A DNA stretch of 64,000 nt. It comes from Methylobacterium sp. C25. GTDB taxonomy: Bacteria > Pseudomonadota > Alphaproteobacteria > Rhizobiales > Beijerinckiaceae. Positions within the stretch are counted from its first letter, which is position 1, and each line of letters begins with the position of its first letter. This document shows, piece after piece, positions 1 through 10,825 of the stretch. A program made the position numbers and the translations under genes. The stretch lies in assembly GCF_021352225.1 (NCBI RefSeq), contig NZ_JAAUVI010000004.1, positions 310,001 through 374,000 of the forward strand, given 5' to 3'. The notes under the pieces were generated by a model. It had not been told where the DNA came from. It did no database searches and saw only the letters and a program-made list of their open reading frames with translations.

Positions 1-798
1 ACCCCGCTCCTCACTCACTTCGACCGCAACGGTCTCGGCTACACGCTGAACCGCGCCACCGGCGAGCTCCTCGTCGCACAGAAGTACGATCCGGCGGTGA
101 ACTGGACGTCCGGCGTCGACATGGACCCCAAGTCCAAGGAGTACGGTCGTCCCAAGGTCGTCGCCAAATACTCGACCGAGCAGAACGGCGAGGACGTGAA
201 CTCGAAGGGCATCTGCCCGGCGGCTCTCGGTACCAAGGACCAGCAGCCGGCGGCCTACTCGCCGAAAACCAACCTGTTCTACGTCCCGACCAACCACGTC
301 TGCATGGACTACGAGCCCTTCAAGGTCTCGTACACCCCGGGCCAACCGTATGTTGGCGCCACCCTGTCGATGTATCCCGCGCCGAACTCGCATGGCGGCA
401 TGGGCAACTTCATCGCCTGGGACGGTGTGAAGGGTAAGATCATCTGGTCGAACCCCGAGCAGTTCTCGGCCTGGGGCGGCGCGCTTGCCACTGCCGGCGA
501 CGTGGTCTTCTACGGCACGCTCGAGGGCTACCTGAAGGCTGTCGACGCCAAGACGGGCAAGGAACTCTACAAGTTCAAGACCCCGTCGGGCATCATCGGC
601 AACGTGATGACCTACGAGTTCAAGGGCAAGCAGTATGTCGGCATCCTGTCCGGCGTCGGCGGCTGGGCCGGCATCGGCCTCGCGGCCGGCCTGACCGACC
701 CGAATGCCGGTCTCGGTGCCGTCGGTGGCTACGCAGCCCTGTCGAGCTACACCAACCTCGGTGGTCAGCTCACGGTCTTCGGCCTGCCGAACCGCTGA
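1..798 (+). CDS. xoxF: Lanthanide-type PQQ methanol dehydrogenase, C-terminal part (XoxF-like)
   Basis: The frame is open from base 1, so this is the last ~265 residues of a gene that starts outside the window. The family is a periplasmic quinoprotein that oxidises methanol (and formaldehyde) using PQQ plus a lanthanide and passes electrons to a c-type cytochrome. The visible part has beta-propeller blades with tryptophan-docking-like repeats ([24 protein letters not shown] type) and the glycine-rich end [14 protein letters not shown]...[11 protein letters not shown] followed by [15 protein letters not shown], which resembles XoxF rather than the calcium enzyme MxaF. The metal-site residues lie upstream and cannot be seen, so lanthanide dependence is inferred from similarity. 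A strong terminator follows the stop codon. The gene fixes the host as a likely methylotroph. Confidence 0.9.
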   Translation, partial: TPLLTHFDRNGLGYTLNRATGELLVAQKYDPAVNWTSGVDMDPKSKEYGRPKVVAKYSTEQNGEDVNSKGICPAALGTKDQQPAAYSPKTNLFYVPTNHVCMDYEPFKVSYTPGQPYVGATLSMYPAPNSHGGMGNFIAWDGVKGKIIWSNPEQFSAWGGALATAGDVVFYGTLEGYLKAVDAKTGKELYKFKTPSGIIGNVMTYEFKGKQYVGILSGVGGWAGIGLAAGLTDPNAGLGAVGGYAALSSYTNLGGQLTVFGLPNR

Positions 799-821
799 GC
801 CACATCAAAGCCCAATCATCG

Positions 822-853
822 ATGCCGGCGCGGATCTCCGCGCCGGCATTTTT
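822..853 (+). terminator. Rho-independent terminator after xoxF
   Basis: A perfect 12-bp GC-rich stem (822-833 with 838-849) with a 4-nt loop is followed directly by a run of T. It lies 24 nt after the xoxF stop and between two convergent genes, xoxF and glmS. The T-run is only on the plus side, so it best serves xoxF. Confidence 0.85.
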
Positions 854-866
854 CGTTGTTAGGCGG

Positions 867-2693
<1,827 letters not shown>

Positions 2694-2725
2694 GCCTGCG
2701 ATCCTGCCGTAACTGTCGCGCCCGA

Positions 2726-2758
2726 CGGCCGCCCGTCCCGGATCGGGACGAACGGCCG
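2726..2758 (-). other. GC-rich imperfect hairpin in the glmU-glmS gap
   Basis: Arms 2726-2740 and 2744-2758 form an imperfect inverted repeat 33 bases upstream of the glmS start. No T-run follows, so it is not a standard terminator. It could be a leader structure or chance in GC-rich DNA. The rest of the 2694-2868 gap shows nothing else. Confidence 0.25.
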
Positions 2759-2868
2759 CCTCGCTCTCGCATCAGCGCAAGGTTCGGGCCTCGCGCATGA
2801 CACTTCGAGCCGGCTTTTAACGGATCGGAATGGCACAGGGCCAGCGGCCCTGCGCCGCAATGCCGAGG

Positions 2869-4251
2869 TCAGGGCGACTTCGCCTTGGCGGCCTTGGCCG
2901 CGAGCATGCTCGCGCGCTTCGTTTTGGCGAGTCCTTCAAAGGTGCTCTGCCGTCCACGCCCCACGGCCAGGGCATCGGCCGGCACATCGCGCACGATGAC
3001 GGAACCCGCTCCGATCAGGGCACCCGCACCGATGCTCACCGGGGCGACGAGTGCCGAGTTCGAGCCGATAAAGGCATCCGCCCCGATGCTTGTGCGATGC
3101 TTGCTCACTCCGTCGTAATTGCAGGTGATGGTGCCGGCACCGACATTGGCCCGCGCGCCGATCTCGGAATCGCCGAGATAGGTCAGGTGCGCGGCTTTCG
3201 AACCTGCATGCATGTGGGCGTTCTTCAGCTCGACGAAATTGCCGAGATGGACGCCCTCCTCGAGCACCGCGCCGCCGCGCAGACGTACATGCGGGCCTAT
3301 ATCGACACCGCGCTCGAGGCGGCACTCAACCAGGTGAGAAAATGCGCGGATCAGGCAGTCGTCGCCGATGCGCACCCCCGGGCCGAAGACAACGTTCGGC
3401 TCGATGACCACGTCGCGGCCGATCACCGTGTCGGCGGCCAGGAAGACGGTCTCCGGGGCGATCAGCGTGGCGCCACCGAGCTGCGCCGCGCGGCGAAGGC
3501 GATTCTGGATCGCGGCCTCGGCCACCGAGAGCTGCACACGGTCGTTGACCCCTTGCGCTTCCGCTTCGTCGATCGAGACCACCGCGACCCGCAGCCCCTC
3601 CGACACTGCCAGGGCCACGGCGTCGGTGAGATAGTACTCGCCCGCCGCATTGTCGTTGCCGATGCGGGTCAGCAGCCGCAGGGCGTGCGTTCCAGAGAGC
3701 GCCATTAGCCCGGCATTGGACAGGTGGGTCCGCCGTTCTTCTTCCGTCGCGTCCTTCTCCTCGCGGATCGCGACGACCTGGCCTCCCTCGGTGAGAACTC
3801 GGCCGTAGCCCTTCGGATCGGCCGCGTCGAAGGCGAGCACGGCGACGGCCGCGCCATGGGACAAGGATTCGCTGAGCCGGCGAAACGTTTCCGCGGTCAC
3901 GAGCGGCGTGTCGCCAAAGGCGATGATGACATCGTTGCCCGTCTCCAGGGCCTCGCGAGCCTGCAGAGCGGCATGGGCCGTGCCGAGCCGCTCGATCTGC
4001 GGATGCACACGAGCGCCCGGCGCCCGCCGTTCGACCTCGCGAGCGACATCCTCGCGGCCAGGCTCGATCACGACATCGACACGCGTGGCGCCGGCCTCCT
4101 GAACCGCGGCTAGCACGTGGCCGAGCATGCTGCGCCCGGCAATGGCATGCAGCACCTTGGGCAGGTCGGAGCGCATGCGCGTCCCCTTGCCGGCAGCAAG
4201 CACGATTGCCGTGAACCCGCGTGCCGCCTGCCCTGCTCCCAGTTTCGTCAT
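2869..4251 (-). CDS. glmU: Bifunctional UDP-GlcNAc pyrophosphorylase / glucosamine-1-phosphate acetyltransferase
   Basis: GlmU acetylates glucosamine-1-phosphate and then couples it to UTP, giving UDP-GlcNAc for peptidoglycan and lipid A. The N-terminal nucleotidyltransferase domain starts with FTAIVLAAGKGTRMRSDLPKVLH. The C-terminal half has repeating hexapeptides of a left-handed beta-helix acetyltransferase, with NFVELKNA, HLTYLGDSEIG and GAGTITCNYDGVSKHRT all conserved. The chosen ATG puts MTKLGAGQ about eleven residues before the uridylyl-binding motif. An earlier in-frame ATG at 4299 would add a 16-residue extension (MAIGYMPRMPMGTGQG) that the family does not need. Upstream of 4251 is a G-rich stretch but no clean Shine-Dalgarno, so the start is uncertain while the function is not. 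Confidence 0.95.
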   Translation of the reverse strand: MTKLGAGQAARGFTAIVLAAGKGTRMRSDLPKVLHAIAGRSMLGHVLAAVQEAGATRVDVVIEPGREDVAREVERRAPGARVHPQIERLGTAHAALQAREALETGNDVIIAFGDTPLVTAETFRRLSESLSHGAAVAVLAFDAADPKGYGRVLTEGGQVVAIREEKDATEEERRTHLSNAGLMALSGTHALRLLTRIGNDNAAGEYYLTDAVALAVSEGLRVAVVSIDEAEAQGVNDRVQLSVAEAAIQNRLRRAAQLGGATLIAPETVFLAADTVIGRDVVIEPNVVFGPGVRIGDDCLIRAFSHLVECRLERGVDIGPHVRLRGGAVLEEGVHLGNFVELKNAHMHAGSKAAHLTYLGDSEIGARANVGAGTITCNYDGVSKHRTSIGADAFIGSNSALVAPVSIGAGALIGAGSVIVRDVPADALAVGRGRQSTFEGLAKTKRASMLAAKAAKAKSP

Positions 4252-4418
4252 CCCCTGCCCCGTTCCCATCGGCATGCGCGGCATGTAACCGATCGCCACG
4301 CTTGCGTAAAAGGCCGCCCGACCCGATCGGGAGACCGCAACCTTAAGCCCGGGTTCAGGCGTTGCCTCCTAACGACGCGACCGATCCCGCCCCATCAACA
4401 TCTGGCATCGACGAGGGC

Positions 4419-6074
4419 ATGACGCATCCTTCCGCCGGACTTCCCCGGAACGAGCCTCACGACCAGGCCGATGCCGGCCGTAATCGCCGTGAGGTCCTGA
4501 GGACGGCAGCTGGCCTTGCTGCCGGAGCGATGGTCGGAGCCAAGCCCGCTTTCGCGCAGCAGACGGCCCCCGCCCTGCCTGCCGCCGGCACGACATTCAC
4601 CGCCTCGACGGTCCCCGACATCGCGCGAGCGCTCGCCCGGCAGCCCTACCTGCCACAGCGCACCGATGATCTGCCGGATGTCCTCAAGAACCTGACGCGC
4701 GAGCAATATGCGGGGATCCGCACAGCACCGGGCGCTGCGATCTGGGGTGATGCTGGGTTCGATTTTGCGGTCGAGCCGCTGCATCGCGGCTCGGTCTATA
4801 CCGACCGAGTCCAGCTTTTCCTGGTAGAGGACGGGATCGTGCGGCCGGTGCCCTACGCCCGCGACCGCTTCGCGACCGACGGCATCGCACTGCCCGATCC
4901 CGGCCAGACGGATCCGGGTTTCTCGGGTTTTCGCCTGCGCGCGCGGTTCGCGGGCGGCGATCTCTCCGATTTCGCCAGCTTCCAAGGCGTCTCATTCTTC
5001 CGCCTGATCGCCCGCGGCCAAGGCTTCGGTCTCACGGCTCGCGCCTTGATGCTGCGCCCGGCCGACGCGCGCGGCGAGGATTTTTCCCGATGGCGGGCCT
5101 TCTTCATCGAGCGCCCCGGCAAGGATGGGGCGCCCCTGGTCGTCCATGCCCTGCTCGATGCCGAATCTTGCTCGGCCGCTCTCCGCATGACGCTCAAGCC
5201 GGGCGACGCCTCGGTGGTCGAGATGGAGGGCTCGATCTTCACTCGCGCCGAGATCGACCATCTCGGGCTGGGTGGCGCGCAGACCAGTTACCTGTTCGGA
5301 CCGGTGGGCCGTCGCGGCGTCGATGATGCTCGCGCCGCCGCCTACAGTTCCGGCGGCCTGCAGATCCGCAATGGGGGCGGCGAGGCGATCTGGCGCCCGG
5401 TGAACAACCCGCAGAACTTGCAGATCTCCTCGTTCGTGGACGATGGCCCGGACGGCTTCGGCCTGATGCAGCGCACCCGCGATTACGCGGCCTTCCAGGA
5501 CGACGTGCAGCACTGGGAATGGCGGCCTTCTCTCTGGATCGAGCCTCTGCCGGGAGCCGGGGGGAGTGACGGCGGCCTCAGCGATACGGTCTGGGGGGCC
5601 GGGGCGGTGACGCTCCTCGAAATTCCGAGCGATTCGGAGATCAACGAGAACGTCATCGCCTATTGGCGCCCGAAGGTCGTGATCCCAGCCAATGTCGAGG
5701 CGCGGTTCCGCTACCGCCAGACCTGGTGCTGGCAGCCACCGTCCCCTGCGCCCGACCAGCCCGCCTTGGCGGTCGCCGGCATCAGCCGCAGCGGACGCGG
5801 CTCCAGCGCCGCGCGCCGGCTCTTCCTCGTCGATTTCATCGGCGACATCCTGTTCACCGGCCGGGATGGGGCCGTGCCGGAGCTGCGGACCGTTCTGATC
5901 GCCGGTCCCGGCACCATCACCCGGCAGGCGATCTATCCCTATCCCGAGCGCCGCACCGTGCGGGTCGTGTTCGAGCTCGATGCCGGCGGTCAGCCGGCCA
6001 GCGAATTGCGTCTCGCCCTCAAGTCGGGCGAGCGCCAGGTGAGCGAGACCTGGCTCTATCGCTGGACCGGATGA
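4419..6074 (+). CDS. opgG: Periplasmic glucan biosynthesis protein, OpgG/OpgD family, Tat-exported
   Basis: Proteins of this family act in the periplasm in assembly or branching of osmoregulated periplasmic beta-glucans. The N-terminus has a twin-arginine signal (NRREVLRTAAGLAAGAMVG, ending near AFAQQ). Tat export is typical of the OpgD branch, while the downstream opgH partner is typical of the OpgG branch, so the exact subgroup is open. The body has the family features FxFAVEPLHRGSVYTDRVQLFLVEDG near the N-terminus, a long beta-sandwich, and SDSEINENVIAYWRPK and FRYRQTW in the C-terminal Ig-like part. I chose the ATG at 4419 because it gives a compact Tat signal; an in-frame ATG at 4362 adds 19 residues. 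The stop is 28 bases before opgH, consistent with one operon. Confidence 0.9.
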   Translation: MTHPSAGLPRNEPHDQADAGRNRREVLRTAAGLAAGAMVGAKPAFAQQTAPALPAAGTTFTASTVPDIARALARQPYLPQRTDDLPDVLKNLTREQYAGIRTAPGAAIWGDAGFDFAVEPLHRGSVYTDRVQLFLVEDGIVRPVPYARDRFATDGIALPDPGQTDPGFSGFRLRARFAGGDLSDFASFQGVSFFRLIARGQGFGLTARALMLRPADARGEDFSRWRAFFIERPGKDGAPLVVHALLDAESCSAALRMTLKPGDASVVEMEGSIFTRAEIDHLGLGGAQTSYLFGPVGRRGVDDARAAAYSSGGLQIRNGGGEAIWRPVNNPQNLQISSFVDDGPDGFGLMQRTRDYAAFQDDVQHWEWRPSLWIEPLPGAGGSDGGLSDTVWGAGAVTLLEIPSDSEINENVIAYWRPKVVIPANVEARFRYRQTWCWQPPSPAPDQPALAVAGISRSGRGSSAARRLFLVDFIGDILFTGRDGAVPELRTVLIAGPGTITRQAIYPYPERRTVRVVFELDAGGQPASELRLALKSGERQVSETWLYRWTG

Positions 6075-6102
6075 TGCCCGCGATCGCCTCCTGGAAGCAC
6101 CG

Positions 6103-8280
6103 ATGACGGACGCCACGATCTTCGCCGACGCCAAGCAGGTGTCAGGTCCGACTTCCGGCGAGCGTAAGCCGGTCGGATTCCGCCCGGCCATGCCGCCGGA
6201 AGCGCCGCTTGCCATGCCGGTCCAGAATCTCAAAAGCTGGGAGCCATCGGCGCGGCGGGCGCCATCTCGGCCTGAACCCCGCCCCTGGGCCGCGCGCGCC
6301 TTTGTGTTCGGTGGCGCCGTGGCACTGACCGCCTATGGCACCTGGCAGATGTACGAGGTGATCTCGGTCGCGGGCGGCGCGACCGCGCTGCAATACGTGC
6401 TGCTCGGGCTGTTCACCCTCACCTTCTCCTGGATCGCCCTCGCCTTTACCGCGGCGATCCTCGGCTTCCTCGCGCTCCTGCGCACCCGCCGCAAGGCCGC
6501 CGTTCCGGCCACGCTTTCGGGCCGAACTGCCGTGGTCATGCCAGTCTATAACGAGGCAACCGCGCGGACCTTTGCCGCGGTCCAGGCGATGCGCGAGGAA
6601 GTCGAGGCCACGGGGCTCGGCTCCCATTTCGACTGGTTCGTCCTTTCCGACACCACCCAGGCCAATGCCTGGATCGCCGAGGAACGCGCCTTCCTGGCCC
6701 TGCGTGAAGAACTCGGCCCCGGCGCCCGCCTCTACTACCGCCACCGTCCGAAGAACCACCACCGCAAGGCCGGCAATATCGGCGACTTCGTCACGCGCTG
6801 GGGCGGCGCCTACGACCACATGCTGGTGCTCGATGCCGACAGCCTGCTCTCCGGCGCCTGCATCACGGGTCTGACTGCGGCGATGGAGGCGGACCCGGAT
6901 GCCGGCATCGTTCAGTCTCTGCCGCTGATCATCAACCGCAACACCCTGTTCGCCCGCGTCCAGCAATTCGCGGCACGGATCTACGGGCCGGTGATCGCCA
7001 CCGGCCTGACGATCTGGTCAGGCCGCGACGGCAATTATTGGGGCCATAACGCGATCATCCGCACCCGGGCCTTCGCCGAGGCCTGCGGCCTGCCCGACCT
7101 CGAGGGCCGACCGCCCTTCGGCGGTCACGTCCTCAGCCACGACTTCGTCGAGGCGGCTCTGATCCGGCGCGCTGGCTGGGGCGTCACGATGCTGCCGCTG
7201 CTGGCCGGCTCCTACGAGGAGAGCCCGCCGACCCTGATCGACCTCTCGGTGCGCGACCGGCGCTGGGCGCAGGGCAATCTTCAGCATGCCCGGGTGATCG
7301 GCGCGGCCGGCCTCGCCATGCCCTCGCGCCAGCACTTCGCCACCGGCATCATGGGCTACCTCGCTTCGCCGCTTTGGCTCGCACAACTCGTCATCGGCAT
7401 CGCGCTGGTGCTGCAGACGGCCTGGGTACGACCCGAATACTTTTCGGCCGAGTTCGGCTTGACGCCCGTCTGGCCGCGCTTCGATCCGGTCCGCGCGCTG
7501 CAACTCTTCGGACTGACCATGGGCATCCTGCTCGCTCCGAAATTCTTGGGGCTGCTGCTGGCTCTGATCGACGGGCACACGCGACGGGGCTCTGGTGGCG
7601 CGATCCGGCTCGTGCTGTCGTTCTTCATCGAGATCCTGCTCTCGGCGCTGATCGCGCCGATCGCGATGCTGATTCAGTCGGGCTCCGTATTTCGGATTCT
7701 CGCCGGCCAGGACACCGGCTGGAACCCGCAACGGCGCGATGACGGCTCGATCCCGCTCTCCGACATAGTGCGCCGCCACCGCTGGCACACTGCGCTCGGT
7801 CTGCTCACCGGAGGCGCTGCCTTCGCCATCGCCACGTCTCTGTTCCTCTGGATGTCCCCGACGATCCTGGGCCTTGTGCTGGCGATCCCGATCTCCTGGG
7901 CGAGCGGTCAGCTTGCCTGGGGCCTCGCCCTCAAGCGCTTCGGCCTGCTCGGCACGCCGGAGGAGAAGGAACCGCCCGCGGTCGCGCTGCGCGCCGGTGA
8001 ACTGGCCGCCCGCAACGCGCGGCAGGGCTTCGATGACGCGGACGCCCTCGCGGCCCTGCACGCGGACCCGCGCCTCGCCCATGACCACGCCGCAATGCTG
8101 CCGCTGGCCACCAGCCGCCCACGCGGCAACATCGATGCCGTCCGGGCGCTGGCCCAGGCCAAGATCATCGAGGCCGACACGCTCGGCGAGGCGACGGTCT
8201 GGCTGGCGCCGAAGGAGCGCATGGCGCTGCTCCACGACCGCGCCCTGCTCGACCGTCTGACGCGCTTGCGGCCTGCCTAA
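6103..8280 (+). CDS. opgH: Glucans biosynthesis glucosyltransferase OpgH (MdoH)
   Basis: OpgH is an inner-membrane, processive family-2 glycosyltransferase that uses UDP-glucose to build the linear beta-1,2-glucan backbone and extrudes it to the periplasm. The 725-residue protein has two hydrophobic segments near residues 65-130, then the cytoplasmic GT-A domain with VVMPVYNE, the DADS metal site (VLDADSLLSG), HDFVEAALIRRAGW and the QxxRW-type motif DRRWAQGNLQH. Five or so membrane spans follow between about residues 415 and 620, and a soluble tail. It follows the OpgG/D-type gene by 28 bases with TGGAAG before the ATG, so the pair is likely co-transcribed. In other bacteria the pathway responds to low osmolarity; no regulatory site is visible here. 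Confidence 0.96.
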   Translation: MTDATIFADAKQVSGPTSGERKPVGFRPAMPPEAPLAMPVQNLKSWEPSARRAPSRPEPRPWAARAFVFGGAVALTAYGTWQMYEVISVAGGATALQYVLLGLFTLTFSWIALAFTAAILGFLALLRTRRKAAVPATLSGRTAVVMPVYNEATARTFAAVQAMREEVEATGLGSHFDWFVLSDTTQANAWIAEERAFLALREELGPGARLYYRHRPKNHHRKAGNIGDFVTRWGGAYDHMLVLDADSLLSGACITGLTAAMEADPDAGIVQSLPLIINRNTLFARVQQFAARIYGPVIATGLTIWSGRDGNYWGHNAIIRTRAFAEACGLPDLEGRPPFGGHVLSHDFVEAALIRRAGWGVTMLPLLAGSYEESPPTLIDLSVRDRRWAQGNLQHARVIGAAGLAMPSRQHFATGIMGYLASPLWLAQLVIGIALVLQTAWVRPEYFSAEFGLTPVWPRFDPVRALQLFGLTMGILLAPKFLGLLLALIDGHTRRGSGGAIRLVLSFFIEILLSALIAPIAMLIQSGSVFRILAGQDTGWNPQRRDDGSIPLSDIVRRHRWHTALGLLTGGAAFAIATSLFLWMSPTILGLVLAIPISWASGQLAWGLALKRFGLLGTPEEKEPPAVALRAGELAARNARQGFDDADALAALHADPRLAHDHAAMLPLATSRPRGNIDAVRALAQAKIIEADTLGEATVWLAPKERMALLHDRALLDRLTRLRPA

Positions 8281-8374
8281 GAATTTCTCGCGGTATCGGT
8301 TTCCGAGCGCTACCGTTCTCCGCTACAAGCCGCCGGCCGCACGGCTCGCTAGCGGCACCGGTTTCGTCCGGATT

Positions 8375-8464
8375 GGAAGGGTGGCCGAGTGGTTTAAGGC
8401 AGCGGTCTTGAAAACCGCCGTGGGGGCAACTCCACCGTGGGTTCGAATCCCACCCCTTCCGCCA
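8375..8464 (+). tRNA. tRNA-Ser (anticodon UGA)
   Basis: The acceptor stem GGAAGGG pairs with CCCTTCC, the anticodon loop CTTGAAA gives TGA, and there is a long class II variable arm and the T-loop GTTCGAATCC. The CCA end is encoded (8462-8464). Confidence 0.97.
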
Positions 8465-8679
8465 ACGCTTCGCTCAGTGGCTGGTGTGCCGCCAACTTGA
8501 ATGGATCAGTAGCTTGATCCACTGGAACCCGCAGTAAAATCCAGATCGTCATAACTGTGCTCAAGACACCGGCTCCGATTTGCTGCCGAGTCGGGCGCTC
8601 CTATCGCGTCGGACGCACGAACCTTTAACCCTAACGGTGCACAAACAACCCCACAGGTTGCGTCTGCGTGGGGGTTAAC
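8465..8679 (+). other. Non-coding leader of the export operon
   Basis: About 215 bases between tRNA-Ser and the first export gene. No gene is supported. It should hold the operon promoter, but I see no convincing -35/-10 pair. Confidence 0.4.
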
Positions 8680-9408
8680 GTGCGTCTGGCAACGGCCGTC
8701 TTGGTGTCGCTCGCGGCGTTGCCTGCGATGGCTCAATCAGACCCACCTGTGCGCGGTGTCGTCCGCGCCGTGCGCGATGCCAGCATCGCGACCGACCTGA
8801 ACGCGCGGATCATGAAGCTGCCTTTCCGCGAGGGCGAGTCGTTCAAGGCCGGTGACACCCTCGTCGCCTTCGACTGCGACAAGCCAGAGGCCGAAATGCG
8901 GTCCGCCGAGGCCGAGGATGCGGTCAACCGCATCGCCTTCGACAATGCTCAGCAGCTCGACCGCCGTCATGCCATCGGAAAGATCGAGGTCCAGGCCGCC
9001 AAGGCCAAGTGGGACAAGGCCCACGCCGCCGCGGAGGCCCTGCGCTTCCGCGTGCGGGACTGCCGGATCGTCGCGCCCTTCAACGGCCGCGTCGCCGAGC
9101 TGAAGGCGCGCGAATTCGAGATGCCGGCCAACGGCCAGCCGCTGCTGCGCATCGTCGATGCCGGTGCGCTCGAGATCGACCTCATCGTCCCATCGGCCTG
9201 GCTGGTCTGGCTGAAATCCGGAACACCCCTTCAGGTGAAGGTCGATGAGACCGGCAAAGCCTATGCCGCGAAGGTGATCCGAAGCGCCGCTGCCGTCGAC
9301 CCGGTTTCGCAGACCATCAAGATCACCGCGGGCTTTGCGGCCGGCGACACCTCCGCCGTGCTCCCGGGCATGAGCCTCGACGCCACCTTCGAGCGCCCCG
9401 GCTCCTGA
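8680..9408 (+). CDS. Periplasmic adaptor (HlyD/RND membrane-fusion family), exported
   Basis: The 242-residue protein has a Sec signal (MRLATAVLVSLAALPAMAQS) and a short adaptor core: a lipoyl-like half (RGVVRAVRDASIATDLNARI...FREGESFKAGDTLVAFDCD), a helical hairpin at about residues 80-125, the second lipoyl half (CRIVAPFNGRVAELKAREFEMPANGQPLLRIVD) and a beta-barrel (LIVPSAWLVWLKSGTPLQVKVDETG). Adaptors of this class link an inner-membrane component to a TolC duct. The GTG at 8680 is preferred over the one at 8668 because GGGGG lies 4-9 bases upstream and it gives a clean signal peptide. It is the first gene of a run ending at 23805; the next start lies one base after its stop. The substrate is not known. 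Confidence 0.85.
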   Translation: MRLATAVLVSLAALPAMAQSDPPVRGVVRAVRDASIATDLNARIMKLPFREGESFKAGDTLVAFDCDKPEAEMRSAEAEDAVNRIAFDNAQQLDRRHAIGKIEVQAAKAKWDKAHAAAEALRFRVRDCRIVAPFNGRVAELKAREFEMPANGQPLLRIVDAGALEIDLIVPSAWLVWLKSGTPLQVKVDETGKAYAAKVIRSAAAVDPVSQTIKITAGFAAGDTSAVLPGMSLDATFERPGS

Positions 9409-9409
9409 C

Positions 9410-10825
9410 ATGAGCGCGCCGCAGCCGAGCGCTCAGCCGCGCCGCCGTCTCCTGGTCGATCCGGCTGGCGAGACGCTTGCGCGGATGCCGATCCAGAAGC
9501 CCGCGCCCGTCGAAGATGCCAGCGCAGGCCTGCGCCAGCTCCTCGGAGTCGAGGCGGCCTTTCGGCAGGCTCCGGACCGCGACACTCTCGGCGTCGCCCT
9601 CATCAATGAAAGCGCCAAGCTGGTCCAGGCCCGCCAGGGCTTCCTCCTGAAGCGGGATCGTATCGGCGGGCTGATCGTCGAACGCGTCTCCGGAACGGTG
9701 CAAGTCGAGCGCAATGCCCCGCTGATCGCTTTCATCGAGGCGACCATCGCCGCCCTTCCCCAGGCCGAGTGCGCGGCGCCCCGGCTTCTCGACCTCGCGG
9801 CGCACGGTGGCGAGGAAGCGCGCAGCTACCCCTTCGCCTGCGCGCTGTGGATGCCGCTGCGCGACCGCTCCGGGGCGGTGATCGGTGGACTTCTCTTCAC
9901 GCGCGAGCGAGTCTTCGATGAGGCCGTGACGGCTCTCGCCGCTCGACTCGCCGAGACTGGCGCTCATGCGCTGCTGGCTCTGCGCCCTCCCCTGCTGCCC
10001 CGCTTCGACGGCGACATCCGCAAGCCCGCGATTGGAATTGCCGGCGTCGCATTGCTCGCTCTGTGCTTTCCGGTGTCGATGACCGTGCTGGCGCCCGCCA
10101 CGATCACGGCAGAGCACCCCTTCGTCGTCGCAGCCCCGATCGAGGGCATCGTCGAAGAGATCGCTGTGGCGCCGAACGCGCCCGTGGCGGTTGGTGACGT
10201 CGTCCTGCGCTACGTCGATACCGCGCAACGCAACGCCCTCTCCGTGGCCGAGCGCGAGGTGCAGGTCGCCGATGCGCGTCTGCGATCGGTGACCCAGGGC
10301 GCCTATGTCGACGAGCGCGCCCGACGCGATGTCGGACAGGCCCGTGCCGAACTCGCCCTGAAATCGGCCGAACGCGATTTCGCCCGCGAGACCTTCGGCA
10401 AGACCCAAGTTCGCGCGGAACGTGCCGGCGTCACTGTCTATGCCGACCGCAAGGAATGGTTCGGAAAGCCCGTCGCCGCCGGCCAGCGCATCCTCGAGAT
10501 CGCCGATCCGAAGACGGTTGAAGTGCGCGTCGATCTGCCGGTGGCCGATGCCATCGCGCTGCAGCCGGATGCGCGCGTGCGCGTCTTCCTCGACACCGAT
10601 CCGCTGAGCGCTCTCGAAGCGCGCGTCGAGCAGGTCACGCCCGTGGCCCGCCTGACCGATGCCGGCGTGCTCGCTCATCGCGTCGTCGCGCGGCTGTCCT
10701 CTTCCTCCAGCGCGCCGCGGCTTGGCGCTCATGGCACCGCGCAGCTCTATGGCTCGACGGTGCCCTTCGGCTTCTACCTGCTGCGCAAACCGCTGACGTT
10801 CCTCCGCCAGAAGGTGGGGCTGTGA
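9410..10825 (+). CDS. GAF-like domain fused to HlyD-type adaptor, membrane-anchored
   Basis: A 471-residue fusion. Residues ~30-185 resemble a GAF-like sensory fold (ALINESAKLVQARQGFLLKRD; ALWMPLRDRSGAVIGGLLFTRERVF). One membrane span follows at about 200-222 (GIAGVALLALCFPVSMTVLAP). The periplasmic part is HlyD-like: a lipoyl half (FVVAAPIEGIVEEIAVAPNAPVAVGDVVLRYV), a helical hairpin, the second half (TVYADRKEWFGKPVAAGQRILEI) and a barrel. A cytoplasmic sensor-like domain on an adaptor is uncommon and suggests that export is gated from inside the cell; this is inference. Its start follows the previous stop (TGACATG) and its own stop overlaps the next start (GTGA), so translation is coupled. 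The GAF assignment rests on pattern only. Confidence 0.75.
   Translation: MSAPQPSAQPRRRLLVDPAGETLARMPIQKPAPVEDASAGLRQLLGVEAAFRQAPDRDTLGVALINESAKLVQARQGFLLKRDRIGGLIVERVSGTVQVERNAPLIAFIEATIAALPQAECAAPRLLDLAAHGGEEARSYPFACALWMPLRDRSGAVIGGLLFTRERVFDEAVTALAARLAETGAHALLALRPPLLPRFDGDIRKPAIGIAGVALLALCFPVSMTVLAPATITAEHPFVVAAPIEGIVEEIAVAPNAPVAVGDVVLRYVDTAQRNALSVAEREVQVADARLRSVTQGAYVDERARRDVGQARAELALKSAERDFARETFGKTQVRAERAGVTVYADRKEWFGKPVAAGQRILEIADPKTVEVRVDLPVADAIALQPDARVRVFLDTDPLSALEARVEQVTPVARLTDAGVLAHRVVARLSSSSSAPRLGAHGTAQLYGSTVPFGFYLLRKPLTFLRQKVGL

Noticed and set aside
2694-2868. glmS ribozyme upstream of glmS
   Set aside because: The ribozyme is typical of Gram-positive bacteria. The gap is only 175 bases and contains only an imperfect hairpin, with no recognisable ribozyme core.
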